The notes under the pieces were generated by a model, which ran no database searches, had not been told where the DNA came from, and was given only the letters and a program-made list of their open reading frames with translations. A stretch of 64,000 nucleotides of DNA from an uncultured Bacteroides sp. (GTDB lineage Bacteria; Bacteroidota; Bacteroidia; Bacteroidales; Bacteroidaceae): positions 1 to 64,000 of the forward strand of contig CALULL010000018.1 in assembly GCA_944321465.1 (NCBI GenBank), written 5' to 3'. This document shows, piece by piece, positions 33,648 to 43,413 of the stretch (the first letter of the stretch is position 1; each line of letters begins with the position of its first letter). The translations under genes and the position numbers were made by a program.

Positions 33648-35049
33648 AGCCCAATGTAGATTTTATTCTTGTTCTTATTTTTTCTGGTAAATAGAAGAAA
33701 GACACGACTCCGAAACCACAGACAAACAGCCATAACAGCCACGGCGAGGAGATGCAATAGTAGATGCCCCCGCCGACCAACAAAATGACGAAGGCAAGAT
33801 AGGCCGACGGCTTCCACACGATGTGGAAGTATCGGCGCGTGTCGTAAGCACGGTAGACAAACAACAGTCCGTAAGACACCAGAGAGGCAATGACCACTCC
33901 CACCAATTCCCAACGGGGCACCAGCAAGATGTTCAGCAAAATGTTCAAGGCCGTCATCACGTAGATGGAAGGCAGGATGCGCCGTGTCTGCTTCGAGCAT
34001 TGATAGCCCAAGTCGAAGAAAGCGGCCATGGCGTAGAAGAACTCGGCCAGGAAGCAAGGATAGATGTAGTAGAAACTATCTGCGTACTGGGGGGCTATCA
34101 GCCAAGAGAAGAATATCTTCAAGCCTAGCGAACTGAGGACAAGGACCACCGCCAGGTAAAAGATGTAATTGTTGAAAATCTGACTGAAAAACACGTCGCG
34201 GTCCGGCGTGTGATATTGCTTGATGGCCGTATCCTGCCATGCCTGATAGATAACCAAGGCCAAGGTACCCAAGATGATAGCCAGCTTGCTGGCAACAGCG
34301 TAAATGCCGTTGGCCTCGCTCCCAAGAAAATGAAGCACGACAAGACGCCCGGCAAAAGACAATATCCACCAACAGACAACGCTCGGCAACAGCGGCAAAG
34401 AGTAGCTCAACAACTCCCGACGGACCAGGGGCGCTTTAACCTTGGGTATGATATAGCGGCGGAATACGGGCATTTTGTACTCAAGCCCCATCAGTACGGC
34501 CACCCGGGAGATGATGAAAGACCAGAATATGCCATGCACGCCCCAATGCAACACGGCCACCAGAAGGATGCTGAAAAGCCCCGTAAGCAGCGTGCTGAAT
34601 ATGCCCGTATAGACGTAATATCGGTTGCGGTCAAGCCCACGGTAAATCTGGACATGGACTTCGTTGACAGATACTACCAGCAACATACCTATCACCTCCG
34701 GGAAATACTGGAAGGGATAAAACAAGTATACCACACAGGCAAGCAGGATGCTTATCAGCAGATTTCGAAAAATGATGCGGTAGGCATTGGTTATTATCTC
34801 AGTACGCTTACGGGTATTGCGGGTTTCGAGCAGCAGACGGAAAACACCGTCCCGGAAATCGAATGTCAGAATAGGAATCAGGAGGAAGATGAAGCCAAGA
34901 TAGATGTCGTAAGTACCAAAATCCTCGGGAGTTATGTAATAGGTATAGAAAGGAACCAAGAGGAAGGCTATCGCCTTAGAACCAATATTCCCTATGCCAT
35001 AAATCAGGATATTGATCAGAAAATCCTTTTCTTTACTCCGCTTTGGCAT
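33634..35049 (-). CDS. Oligosaccharide flippase (Wzx-like)
   Basis: 471 residues with about 12-14 hydrophobic spans. The N-terminus (INILIYGIGNIGSKAIAFLL) is that of MVF/polysaccharide flippases that move lipid-linked repeat units across the inner membrane. Overlaps the polymerase gene by 17 bases and the glycosyltransferase by 14, as expected for one tightly coupled operon. Confidence 0.88.
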   Translation of the reverse strand: MPKRSKEKDFLINILIYGIGNIGSKAIAFLLVPFYTYYITPEDFGTYDIYLGFIFLLIPILTFDFRDGVFRLLLETRNTRKRTEIITNAYRIIFRNLLISILLACVVYLFYPFQYFPEVIGMLLVVSVNEVHVQIYRGLDRNRYYVYTGIFSTLLTGLFSILLVAVLHWGVHGIFWSFIISRVAVLMGLEYKMPVFRRYIIPKVKAPLVRRELLSYSLPLLPSVVCWWILSFAGRLVVLHFLGSEANGIYAVASKLAIILGTLALVIYQAWQDTAIKQYHTPDRDVFFSQIFNNYIFYLAVVLVLSSLGLKIFFSWLIAPQYADSFYYIYPCFLAEFFYAMAAFFDLGYQCSKQTRRILPSIYVMTALNILLNILLVPRWELVGVVIASLVSYGLLFVYRAYDTRRYFHIVWKPSAYLAFVILLVGGGIYYCISSPWLLWLFVCGFGVVSFFYLPEKIRTRIKSTLGYEKK

Positions 35050-36226
35050 GTTCTTTTCCTTTAGTCAGTGCCATTGCGGCGACAATCAGAACAAATAGAC
35101 CCCGGTTTTGGGAGAAAGTCGAGTCTGCCACACCTTCGATGGCAAAAAACACAGTGGCCAGCAATATCAGCAATTCCTCTTTTGCGAACCCTTGCTTACG
35201 CATAGCACGGCCCTTCCGAACCATCCATATCCAAAAGAAAATGTACAGCCCCAAGCCTACGATGCCAAACTGTGCCAGCATGGGATAGTAAGCGTCTGCC
35301 ACGAAGCTGTAAAACTCACGGGATATGCCCCACAGGTGGTTTATTCCATAGTCTTCATAGATATGGGAATAGTACTCACCCGAAGCATAGGAAGCAAAAC
35401 TTGCCAGCCCGCTACCCAAAGGAGCATAATCCACAAAGAGCTCCAACGACGTAAGCAGAATGGCCGGACGGCTCCACATCTCCCGAGAATCCAGCATTCC
35501 GTCCACGTAATACATGATCAGTTTGTCCCTTCCAAGCCATACCGCCAACGCTCCGACGCAGAGCAGGAGAATGATGCTCTTGAAATCGAACTTTATGCGG
35601 ATGCCTGCCTTGTACAGGAAAACCAGCAGGAAAGCGACACCCCAAAAGCCGTAGAACTTGGCTCGGGTAGAAAATAGTCCCACCGTCAGGATTAGCAGAA
35701 ATCCGATGAAGTCCGGCCATTCGTCAGAACAGCAATACAAGTACAGGAAGGCCGTTGCCACAATCGTCTTGGCAAAGCAGGCCGGGTGCCCAAAGTAGAC
35801 AACAACGTCGTTCATTATCCCTATGAATAACAGCAAAGCTGCCACGACAAGACACATGATGACCAACGAACGCTTCTGCAACGGGCTCAGCGTGGGCATG
35901 ATGGCATAAGTACAGAAGAAGCCCAGAAAGGGCTTTATCTCGATGAGCAAATCCTTCAAAATCGCCACAAGCACATTCGAGCCGATTATCACGGAATACA
36001 GCGTGTAAAACAGGAATATTCCCGCCACCACGCACAAAGGTATCACCTCGCGGAAACAGCGACGCTCGTTTACCACCATCCCGGTAAAGAACAGCAGGAA
36101 CAGTGCCATCACCTCGTCGGAGGAGAACACGCTCAGATAGTCGTAAAGGACTACGCCGAAAACGTAGCTCAATACTAAAAACGCGAAGAACAAATTGTTC
36201 TTGGAACAAACTACCCGAGCCAACAT
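35033..36226 (-). CDS. O-antigen polymerase/ligase-like membrane protein (Wzy-like)
   Basis: 397 residues, about 11-12 hydrophobic spans with a larger loop at about 245-295 that contains the LGSGLASFASYASGEYY region typical of the periplasmic loop of O-antigen polymerases and ligases. Overall sequence is poorly conserved, as usual. Position between chain-length protein and flippase supports polymerase. Confidence 0.8.
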   Translation of the reverse strand: MLARVVCSKNNLFFAFLVLSYVFGVVLYDYLSVFSSDEVMALFLLFFTGMVVNERRCFREVIPLCVVAGIFLFYTLYSVIIGSNVLVAILKDLLIEIKPFLGFFCTYAIMPTLSPLQKRSLVIMCLVVAALLLFIGIMNDVVVYFGHPACFAKTIVATAFLYLYCCSDEWPDFIGFLLILTVGLFSTRAKFYGFWGVAFLLVFLYKAGIRIKFDFKSIILLLCVGALAVWLGRDKLIMYYVDGMLDSREMWSRPAILLTSLELFVDYAPLGSGLASFASYASGEYYSHIYEDYGINHLWGISREFYSFVADAYYPMLAQFGIVGLGLYIFFWIWMVRKGRAMRKQGFAKEELLILLATVFFAIEGVADSTFSQNRGLFVLIVAAMALTKGKEHAKAE

Positions 36227-36264
36227 ACAGACATTCTCTTTTTAAGCATGTACCTTACTGCTGT

Positions 36265-37821
36265 TCACTTAAACGCCCTCCGCTTATCCACATAGACGGC
36301 TATCACCGACAACACGCAGGCCACGACGAAAGCAATGCCCAGCACCACAACCTTGCGCGGAGATATGGGCTTGGCCGAAACAAAAGCAGGGTCCAGTACG
36401 CGTGCCGACTGTTCGTCCGGCGAATTGGCCAACTCGCTCTCCTGCAACTTCTGCATCAAGAAGAGGTAGACCTTCTCCTTCAGCTTCTGCTGTCGCTTCA
36501 TCTCTATATACTCGCGTGCCTGGGTCGGCAAGGCGTTGAGCTGAGCCATCAGCGTGTTGTTGCGGTTCAGTATCTCGTCGAGGCTGGCACGCAGGCTCTT
36601 GCGGGCTGCGTCTATCGACTCGGCCAACATCTTGTGCTGGTCTTCCAGCTGCTTCTCGGCCAACGTCAGCGAGGGGTTGCCCTTCTCCGTCGTCAGCAAC
36701 AGGCGTTGACGCTCCAGCACCAGCTTGTTGTACATCGCAATAGCCTCTGTGCTGACTCCCTCTATTGCCGGTATCGACGCAAACTTATTGTCGGGGTCGG
36801 CCATGTACTCCACGACGTACTCCAGCATCTTCAGCTTCGCTTCCGTGTCCAGTATGGTTGTCTCCATGTCCTGATAGCCCCTCATCGTAACCTCGGCGTA
36901 CAGCTCCGGTTCGGGAATCTTGTGAGACTTCTGGAACGCCTCTATTCCGTGCTCCAGATAGGCCAGCTCGCGGGTAATAGTGTCCAGTTTGCCACGCACA
37001 AACCGGGCGTTCTGCCCAGCCTCGTAAACCTTGATTTTCATTGAATACTGGTTGTAGACGGACATCATCGTGTTGAGCAGGGCGCAACCACGCTTTTTGC
37101 TCTCGTCCTCGCACGACAGCAGCACGATGTCCGACACGGTTTCCTCAGTATCGGCATAGACACCTTCATGCAAATCCTCGAACACGCTCTGCAACGGAGA
37201 AATGCGGGTGGTGAACGACATGTCTCCCGGATTGGCGTTGGAGGGGTTGTCCGCTATCACGATGTCGCCCACGGGCAACTGCACCTGGCACGGCAGGCTT
37301 TGGTTCTCCACCGTAACCGTGCTGAACAAGTCCGACGACACCTTGGCAGTGAGTTTCCCGCCGTTCAGGCTTGCCTTTACCTTTATCTTCTCGCTTATCG
37401 TGTCGAGAAACGACTCGGGAAACAGATACGTGACGGGCATCTCTTCGGGCCCGTACAGCAGCACCCGCTTCAGGCCCCTGTGTTCCCGCGTTTCGAGCTG
37501 GTAGCCCGTTTGCCGGATGGCCTCGGCCAGATTGGTACGCGAGCGCAGAACGATAACCTCGTCGCCAGTGCTGATACCCGACGAGCTTCCGCCTCCCAGC
37601 AAAGCACCTATTCCGCTCGCCTTCAGCATACTGAGCTGCGACATCATGCCGTTTTCCCGAGCCACCAGCTGCATACGGGCAATAAACTCGTACTTGGGCG
37701 ACACGACCAGCAAATAAACAATGGCACCTATCAGGCAGACAATGCCTATGGGCACGTAATATCTCCAACAACGAAGGAACCGTTTCAGCAGCATTCCCAC
37801 ATGTATATTCTCATCATTCAT
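36265..37821 (-). CDS. Chain-length determinant (Wzz/GumC-like)
   Basis: 518 residues. One membrane helix near the start (about 18-38), a long periplasmic region with coiled coil (about 270-440, ending in an EYIEMKRQQKLKEKVY segment), and a second helix near the end preceded by the proline motif PISPRKVVVL. A cytoplasmic tyrosine kinase domain is absent. Sets polymer length together with the polymerase and the export lipoprotein encoded upstream. Confidence 0.88.
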   Translation of the reverse strand: MNDENIHVGMLLKRFLRCWRYYVPIGIVCLIGAIVYLLVVSPKYEFIARMQLVARENGMMSQLSMLKASGIGALLGGGSSSGISTGDEVIVLRSRTNLAEAIRQTGYQLETREHRGLKRVLLYGPEEMPVTYLFPESFLDTISEKIKVKASLNGGKLTAKVSSDLFSTVTVENQSLPCQVQLPVGDIVIADNPSNANPGDMSFTTRISPLQSVFEDLHEGVYADTEETVSDIVLLSCEDESKKRGCALLNTMMSVYNQYSMKIKVYEAGQNARFVRGKLDTITRELAYLEHGIEAFQKSHKIPEPELYAEVTMRGYQDMETTILDTEAKLKMLEYVVEYMADPDNKFASIPAIEGVSTEAIAMYNKLVLERQRLLLTTEKGNPSLTLAEKQLEDQHKMLAESIDAARKSLRASLDEILNRNNTLMAQLNALPTQAREYIEMKRQQKLKEKVYLFLMQKLQESELANSPDEQSARVLDPAFVSAKPISPRKVVVLGIAFVVACVLSVIAVYVDKRRAFK

Positions 37822-37876
37822 AATACTACAAAATAACTAACCGTATTAAAACACTTCTTACTACACACTCGCGATT

Positions 37877-38704
37877 TTATCTGCCCCACAAAGCAATGCC
37901 GAGCGAGGCCAAAACGGAAATGGCGCTCACGATGGTCGACATTACCGACACGTTGAACTGACGGCTCTGGCTGTATCGGGAACTGCTCTTCTGCGCCTTG
38001 TTTGGCTCCACGTAGACAACGTCGTTCTGCTTTAAATAAAAATAAGGTGAGGTCAGCGTCTCGGCCGAAGTCAGGTCGAAACGATGGTGCACCGTCTTCC
38101 CGTCGACTTCGCGTATGAGCAGCACGTTCTTACGGTTGCCGTAAATCGTCAGGTCTTCGGCCATGCCGATGGCATCCAGCACAGAGAAGCGTTCGCTGGT
38201 CACGTTTATCCGACCGGGCTTTTTCACTTCGCCCAGCACCGACACATTGAAGTTGGAAATGCGCACAGTCACAAGAGGGTCCTTCACATAAGCCTGCAAC
38301 CGCCCTCTCAGCATATCCGAAAGCTCGCTACACGTCAGGCCCTGCACCTGGAGCCGCCCCAGAACGGGGAAGACTATCTCTCCGCGGTCGGACACCTGAT
38401 ATGTCTGCATCACGGGGGTGGTGTTGACCATCGTCTCCCCTGCCGTCTGATAGCTCGTCAGTGGCATGTTGAACACCGCCACCGCTTCGGGATCTACCCC
38501 AGAGACATTTATTTGCAACTGGTCGTCGGGAGCTATGACCGGCATATAATCCACCACCCTGAGCGAATCGGGGCTGTCCTTTCCCAAATCCTGAAAATAG
38601 GCCACGGTGTCGACCGAAGTCCGGCACGACATAAACGACAAAAGGAGCAAACATGCAGAGAACAGCTTCGCCTTCCCTGTCCAATTCCTCTTAGTACACT
38701 TCAT
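37877..38704 (-). CDS. Polysaccharide export outer-membrane lipoprotein (Wza-like)
   Basis: 275 residues. Signal peptide with lipobox LSFMSC (Cys27). Poly_export domain (YMPVIAPDDQLQINVSGVDP) and an SLBB domain (RISNFNVSVLGEVKKPGRIN) follow, and the C-terminus ends in a helix (VSAISVLASLGIALWGR) which in Wza forms the outer-membrane pore. First gene of the operon. The protein would form the exit channel aligned with the Wzz-like protein. Confidence 0.9.
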   Translation of the reverse strand: MKCTKRNWTGKAKLFSACLLLLSFMSCRTSVDTVAYFQDLGKDSPDSLRVVDYMPVIAPDDQLQINVSGVDPEAVAVFNMPLTSYQTAGETMVNTTPVMQTYQVSDRGEIVFPVLGRLQVQGLTCSELSDMLRGRLQAYVKDPLVTVRISNFNVSVLGEVKKPGRINVTSERFSVLDAIGMAEDLTIYGNRKNVLLIREVDGKTVHHRFDLTSAETLTSPYFYLKQNDVVYVEPNKAQKSSSRYSQSRQFNVSVMSTIVSAISVLASLGIALWGR

Positions 38705-39248
38705 ACTATTCCACTCAATGTTCTACAAAAAATAAGATAATGTTAATAGTTCTGCAATGATAACGGAGGCCGTTGTCTTTTATTGTGAAACGGAGAACAA
38801 AATTTGTCTTGCCGCAACACCGGCCACCGACACGTCCGCCCCCTCCCGCCGGAAACAAACAGCCCGTCCGGCTCTCCACGGCAAGCGAACGGCCACATAC
38901 CGAGACTTAGACAGCACCGTTCGCACAAGGAAATGCCCCCAAAGGAGCGCACCTCTGCCCGTCCGAGGGCGAACCTTTGCCCGCCAGGCAACGCACCTTT
39001 GTCCGCTCGGGAGCAGGCCTGTGCCCGTGTGGGGGTTAAACCATAGGTAGAAAAGAATCGTGCTAACACGACATGGGACAATCATATATGGCCGCGAACG
39101 GGGGGGCAGGACAGCCGCACCTGTCCTGCCCCGAGGTCCCCGCCCCCCCGGAATAGTCCTTGCGAGGGAAATGAAAAAAAACAAAAAACGCACAAGGAAG
39201 TCCCTTGCGGAGGGGGCAAGAACCATTTATATTGCGTATATTTGCAAT
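38705..39248. other. Divergent intergenic region with 22-bp repeats
   Basis: No gene supported. It holds the third repeat locus (38926-39040) and GC-rich stretches. A TATATTTG -7-like box (39237-39244) lies directly before the ATG at 39249, so either that mRNA is leaderless or the real promoter is further upstream. Confidence 0.45.
38926..39040 (+). repeat. 22-bp tandem repeat, locus 3
   Basis: Units begin at 38926 (CAAGGAAATGCCC), 38948 (CGCACCTCTGCCC), 38970 (CGAACCTTTGCCC), 38992 (CGCACCTTTGTCC) and 39014 (CAGGCCTGTGCCC), always 22 bases apart. Each unit can form a small stem (GCCC/GGGC, TGCC/GGCA, TCC/GGGA, CCC/GGG). Located between the divergent export-lipoprotein and HU/SPOR genes. Confidence 0.87.
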
Positions 39249-40361
39249 ATGATTGAATTAGCTCGACACATAGAAGCACTGTTGCTGGAGAACGATTGCG
39301 TCATAGTTCCCCGTCTGGGCGGCTTTGTCACCCACTATTCGGCGGCAACCCATGCCAGCCACGAACACAAGTTCCTGCCCCCCACCCGCTCCATAGGCTT
39401 CAATCCCCGCCTAAAAATAAATGACGGGCTACTGGTGCAGTCCTACATGCAGGCATATAACGTGGACTATGCCGCCGCCACCCGGATGGTGAACCGGGAA
39501 GTGGACGAACTGCTCAAGCAGCTGCACGAGACGGGAAAAGCCGCATTGCCGGCCGTGGGCGAGCTGCGCTATAACCTGTACGACGCATACGGCTTCATTC
39601 CGTGCGACACGTCTATATGCACCCCGAACCTATACGGCCTGTGCAGCTTTGAGATGCCGGAACTGTCGGCTTTGCGCAAGAAGGCCGTGGCACTGCCTCA
39701 AGCCGCCCCAACCGACGAGAGGCAGGACAAGCGCGCCGTCAAGCTGAACATACCCTACTCGCGAATAGCAAGTCTGGCGGCCATGATTGCTGTCGTAGCC
39801 TTGTTTTTCCTGCTCTCCACCCCGATAGAGAACACGGAAATAACGACGGAAAACTATGCCCAAATGTTCCCGGAAGCCTTCCTGAACGAAGTAGGGAAAA
39901 AGTCGGTGGCTTTTGCGCCAATACAGACGGAAAAGACAGCAAGGCCACGTACCGACAAAACACCCGCCACCCCGACGGCGGACGACGAACGGGAGAAAGA
40001 CAAGGCTGCGGGCAAAAAGGCAATCGTGGCACGGGAGGTGAAAGTGGCCGACGCTGCGACTGCTACACCCGGAAAGGTACAGGCGCACACCGCACCCCAG
40101 TCCGCGCCGCAAGCCGACAGGCAGGCTGCAAAGCCCGCCCGCCCCTACCACATCATTGTGGCAAGCATGGCAACCGAGAAAGACGCCCGCGACCTGGCCG
40201 AAGCGTTAAGGAAGGAGGGGCATAACGCCCAGGCCCTGATTGGCAACGGCAGGCAACGCGTCAGCATAGCGTGCTATGCCACGTCGGGCGAAGCCTATAC
40301 CGCCCTACAGACAATCCGCAAGCAAAAGGATTACCAAAGCGCATGGGTGCTGAAGCAATAA
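39249..40361 (+). CDS. HU-type domain plus SPOR domain membrane protein
   Basis: 370 residues from the ATG at 39249 (MIELARHIEALLLENDCVIV). Residues 1-135 match the HU/CCDC81-type bacterial domain found in Bacteroidetes (VPRLGGFVTHY, LKINDGLLVQ). A membrane helix lies at about 175-197 (IASLAAMIAVVALFFLLS), then a low-complexity Lys/Ala/Pro-rich linker, and the last about 75 residues form a SPOR peptidoglycan-binding domain (YHIIVASMATEKDARDLAEA). The domain order suggests a link from cytoplasm to the denuded-glycan septum. A division role is inferred. Confidence 0.88.
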   Translation: MIELARHIEALLLENDCVIVPRLGGFVTHYSAATHASHEHKFLPPTRSIGFNPRLKINDGLLVQSYMQAYNVDYAAATRMVNREVDELLKQLHETGKAALPAVGELRYNLYDAYGFIPCDTSICTPNLYGLCSFEMPELSALRKKAVALPQAAPTDERQDKRAVKLNIPYSRIASLAAMIAVVALFFLLSTPIENTEITTENYAQMFPEAFLNEVGKKSVAFAPIQTEKTARPRTDKTPATPTADDEREKDKAAGKKAIVAREVKVADAATATPGKVQAHTAPQSAPQADRQAAKPARPYHIIVASMATEKDARDLAEALRKEGHNAQALIGNGRQRVSIACYATSGEAYTALQTIRKQKDYQSAWVLKQ

Positions 40362-40396
40362 GCACGGAGCATCAGGCGCAAAACCAAGACACAGGA

Positions 40397-40906
40397 ATGA
40401 AAAGAGTACGATGCCCAAAGTGTGAGAACTACATCACGTTCGACGAAACAAAGTACGGCGACGGACAATCGCTCGTGTTTGTATGCGAGCATTGCAAAAA
40501 GCAATTCAGCATCAGGCTGGGGAAGAGCAAGGCGCAACCCCAGGAAACGAAACCTGCCGAAGCTACAGACTGGGGAAGCATACACGTAATAGAAAACGTG
40601 TTTGCCTACAAGCAGGTGCTCCCCTTGCACGAGGGCGACAACATCATAGGTCGGCGAAGCTTGGGCACAACCATAGACACCCCCATAGAGACTTCGGACA
40701 TGAGCATGGACCGAAGGCACTGCATCATCAACGTGAAACGCGACAAGGAAGGGAAACCCTGCTACACACTGCGCGATGCCTCCAGCCTGACCGGCACGTT
40801 TCTGAACAACGACCTTTTGGGGGACAAAGAGCGAGTACGCATTGAGGATGAAGCCATTGTCACGATAGGGGCCACGACATTCATTCTGTATGCCCCCAAA
40901 GCATAG
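40397..40906 (+). CDS. Zinc-ribbon FHA domain protein
   Basis: 169 residues. N-terminal zinc ribbon with C6, C9, C30 and C33 (MJ0042-like), then an FHA domain (about 85-160) with GRRSLGTTIDTP, SDMSMDRRHCIINV and LTGTFLNN, the usual phosphothreonine-binding loops. Start at the ATG at 40397, just after the HU/SPOR gene. A signalling adaptor role is typical for FHA, but the partner kinase is not seen here. Confidence 0.85.
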   Translation: MKRVRCPKCENYITFDETKYGDGQSLVFVCEHCKKQFSIRLGKSKAQPQETKPAEATDWGSIHVIENVFAYKQVLPLHEGDNIIGRRSLGTTIDTPIETSDMSMDRRHCIINVKRDKEGKPCYTLRDASSLTGTFLNNDLLGDKERVRIEDEAIVTIGATTFILYAPKA

Positions 40907-41017
40907 GCTCTCAAGGGACTGCCGACATCCCGCAAGAAACATCAGAGAAGAAGGCAACGAGCAGGCATAACCGGACCTCGAACCAACGGGGCGCACCGCC
41001 TTGCCGACAAGGCCGGG

Positions 41018-41470
41018 TCAGAGCAACTGGGTGTAGTGCGGAATGTCTGAGAGGAAAACGTAACGCCCGCTGTCGTAATCCATCCGGCAACAGTAGTGTT
41101 CGATGCCGTTGCTTACAATGAGATAGTCTACGCGCAGTACGAGGTTGTAGCGTGAAATCTGGTCGAAAACCTCCTGAGTTATCCTTACGTCGGGAGCCTT
41201 GTATTCGACAATCATCTGCGGGGTAAGATCGCGTCTGTAGAGAACGGTGTCACACCGCCTGCGCATCCCGTTCAGCAACACCTGCACCTCGTTGGCCATC
41301 AGCCCCGAGGGGTAGCCCTTGTGATGCAGGAGAAAATGCACAAAGTGCTGCCTCACCCACTCTTCCGGCGTCAGTGCCACGTAACGACGGCGCACAACGT
41401 CGAATATCACTCTTTTATCCCCCTTTACTGCGATTTTTGCATCAAACGGCGGTAGGTTTAATAATAACAT
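41018..41470 (-). CDS. Solitary HsdR-N-type domain protein
   Basis: 150 residues from the ATG at 41470 (MLLLNLPPFDAKIAVKGDKR). It resembles the N-terminal nuclease-like domain of type I restriction subunits (HSDR_N): VEYKAPDVRITQEVFDQISR, with the E-x-K pair of PD-(D/E)XK enzymes and the conserved Q for DNA or ATP coupling. No helicase domain, HsdM or HsdS gene is nearby. Such stand-alone copies are frequent beside holA in Bacteroidetes. Function unknown. Confidence 0.8.
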   Translation of the reverse strand: MLLLNLPPFDAKIAVKGDKRVIFDVVRRRYVALTPEEWVRQHFVHFLLHHKGYPSGLMANEVQVLLNGMRRRCDTVLYRRDLTPQMIVEYKAPDVRITQEVFDQISRYNLVLRVDYLIVSNGIEHYCCRMDYDSGRYVFLSDIPHYTQLL

Positions 41471-41473
41471 TGC

Positions 41474-41481
41474 TATCTTTG
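41474..41481 (+). promoter_or_regulatory. -7 box upstream of AMP nucleosidase
   Basis: TATCTTTG, 126 bases before the ATG at 41608. No clear -33 TTG is present. It lies at the start of the divergent HsdR-N gene. Confidence 0.45.
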
Positions 41482-41607
41482 TAATTGAAATGACCGAACG
41501 TCCGCGCCCCAGAACCTGTTTCGCGAAAATACTTGAACAACAGTCTCTGCGCAGGATGGGCACAAACGGACAAGCCCTGTTAAACGTGCAAATATAAACA
41601 GTTTCCG

Positions 41608-42384
41608 ATGAAAACGAAAGAAGAAATAGTGGCAAATTGGCTGCCAAGATACACCAAGCGATGCCTGGAAGACTTTACGGAATACATCTTGCTGACAAAC
41701 TTCAACAAGTACGTGGACATATTTGCCGACAAATACGCAGTCCCGGTTCTGGGCAGAGATGCCAACATGACTTCGGCTGCCTCAAACGGCATTACGATAA
41801 TCAACTTTGGCATGGGAAGTCCCAACGCGGCAATCATCATGGATTTGCTTAGCACCGTACACCCGAAGGCTTGCCTGTTCCTGGGCAAGTGTGGCGGCAT
41901 CAACAAGAAGAACAAAATAGGCGACTTCATTCTTCCGATAGCGGCCATACGCGGCGAAGGAACATCCAACGACTATTTTCCGCCCGAGGTTCCTGCCCTG
42001 CCTGCATTTATGTTGCAGCGTGCCGTCTCGTCGGCCGTCCGAGACCATGCGAAGGACTATTGGACGGGGACAGTCTATACGACCAACCGCCGCATCTGGG
42101 AACATGACGAAAAATTCAAGCAATATCTTACGACAACAAGAGCAATGGCCGTCGACATGGAAACAGCCACACTCTTCAGTTGCGGATTTGCCAATCACAT
42201 CCCCACGGGTGCCTTGTTGCTGGTATCGGACCAACCCATGATTCCCGAAGGAGTAAAGACGGAGAAAAGCGACAACATGGTAACCGACAACTATGTAGCC
42301 GAGCACGTAGAGATTGGCATCGAAGCCCTGCGCATGATAATCGACGAGAAAAGAACGGTTAAGCACCTCAAATTTGACTGGTAA
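41608..42384 (+). CDS. amn: AMP nucleosidase
   Basis: 258 residues, nucleoside phosphorylase-like fold. Hydrolyses AMP to adenine and ribose 5-phosphate. Matches the Bacteroidetes-type AMP nucleosidase: TSAASNGITIINFGMGSPNA, FLGKCGGINKKNKIGDFILP, AVDMETATLFSCGF and LLLVSDQPMIPEGVK. It is shorter than the enterobacterial enzyme and lacks its N-terminal domain. holA begins eight bases later, so the two are co-transcribed. Confidence 0.88.
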   Translation: MKTKEEIVANWLPRYTKRCLEDFTEYILLTNFNKYVDIFADKYAVPVLGRDANMTSAASNGITIINFGMGSPNAAIIMDLLSTVHPKACLFLGKCGGINKKNKIGDFILPIAAIRGEGTSNDYFPPEVPALPAFMLQRAVSSAVRDHAKDYWTGTVYTTNRRIWEHDEKFKQYLTTTRAMAVDMETATLFSCGFANHIPTGALLLVSDQPMIPEGVKTEKSDNMVTDNYVAEHVEIGIEALRMIIDEKRTVKHLKFDW

Positions 42385-42392
42385 ACAACGCT

Positions 42393-43412
42393 ATGCCCAA
42401 GCAAGAAACATCCTACGAAACGATAATCAAAGAACTGTATGCCAAAAAGTACTACCCCATCTACTACCTGATGGGGGAAGAACCTTACTACATAGACCGC
42501 ATTGCAGACTACATAGAGAACAGCATCCTGACAGACACGGAAAAGGACTTCAACTTCAATGTCTTTTACGGTCCCGACACGGAGGTTTCCGCCATTGTCA
42601 ACACGGCCCGGCGCTACCCTATAATGGCAGACCATCGGGTCGTTCTCGTGAAAGAGGCTCAGTCTCTGCGCAACATTGATGAACTGAGTTTCTACCTGCA
42701 AAAACCGCTGGCATCGACAATCTTGGTGTGCTGCCACAACCAAGGAGTACTGGACAGGCGGAAAAAGATAACGGCGCTGATAGAAAAGGTTGGCGTGCTG
42801 TTCGAATCAAAAAAACTGAAGGAGGCGCAACTCCCTGCTTTCATAAACAGCTACCTGAGAAAAAAGAAAACGGGTATTGAAGAGAAAGCCGTTGCCATGC
42901 TCGTCGATTACGTTGGCACGAACTTGGCCCGACTGACGGGCGAACTCGACAAGCTGCTTATCACGTTGTCCAAAGAGCAAACAAGAATAACGCCTGAACA
43001 GATAGAGCAGAACATAGGCATCAGCAAGGACTATAATAATTTTGAACTGAGAAGCGCCTTGGTCGCAAAAGATGTATTAAAGGCCAACAGAATAATCCAA
43101 TACTTCGACGAGAACCCTAAGGCAAACCCCATTCAGGTAACCTTGGCGGTGCTGTTCGGCTTCTTCTCAAACTTGATGCTGGCCTATTACTCTCCAGACA
43201 AATCAGAAGCAGGTATTGCCAACTTTCTTGAACTGAAAAGCCCTTGGCAATCTCGCGAATACCTCGCAGCAATGAGATGCTACAGCGGAACAAAAACTAT
43301 GCGAATAATCGAAAGCATACGCTACGCCGACGCTTATTCCAAGGGGGTAGGAAACTCGTCGCGCACGAACTACGACATACTGAGGGAACTCATTTTCAAC
43401 ATACTCCATTGA
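42393..43412 (+). CDS. holA: DNA polymerase III delta subunit
   Basis: 339 residues. Clamp-loader subunit that opens the beta clamp. N-terminal AAA+-like fold (YPIYYLMGEEPYYIDRIADY, FNVFYGPDTE), the central domain (KLKEAQLPAFINSYLRKK) and the C-terminal collar region (FELRSALVAKDVLKANRIIQ). No Walker A, as usual for delta. Length fits. Confidence 0.92.
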   Translation: MPKQETSYETIIKELYAKKYYPIYYLMGEEPYYIDRIADYIENSILTDTEKDFNFNVFYGPDTEVSAIVNTARRYPIMADHRVVLVKEAQSLRNIDELSFYLQKPLASTILVCCHNQGVLDRRKKITALIEKVGVLFESKKLKEAQLPAFINSYLRKKKTGIEEKAVAMLVDYVGTNLARLTGELDKLLITLSKEQTRITPEQIEQNIGISKDYNNFELRSALVAKDVLKANRIIQYFDENPKANPIQVTLAVLFGFFSNLMLAYYSPDKSEAGIANFLELKSPWQSREYLAAMRCYSGTKTMRIIESIRYADAYSKGVGNSSRTNYDILRELIFNILH

Positions 43413-43413
43413 A

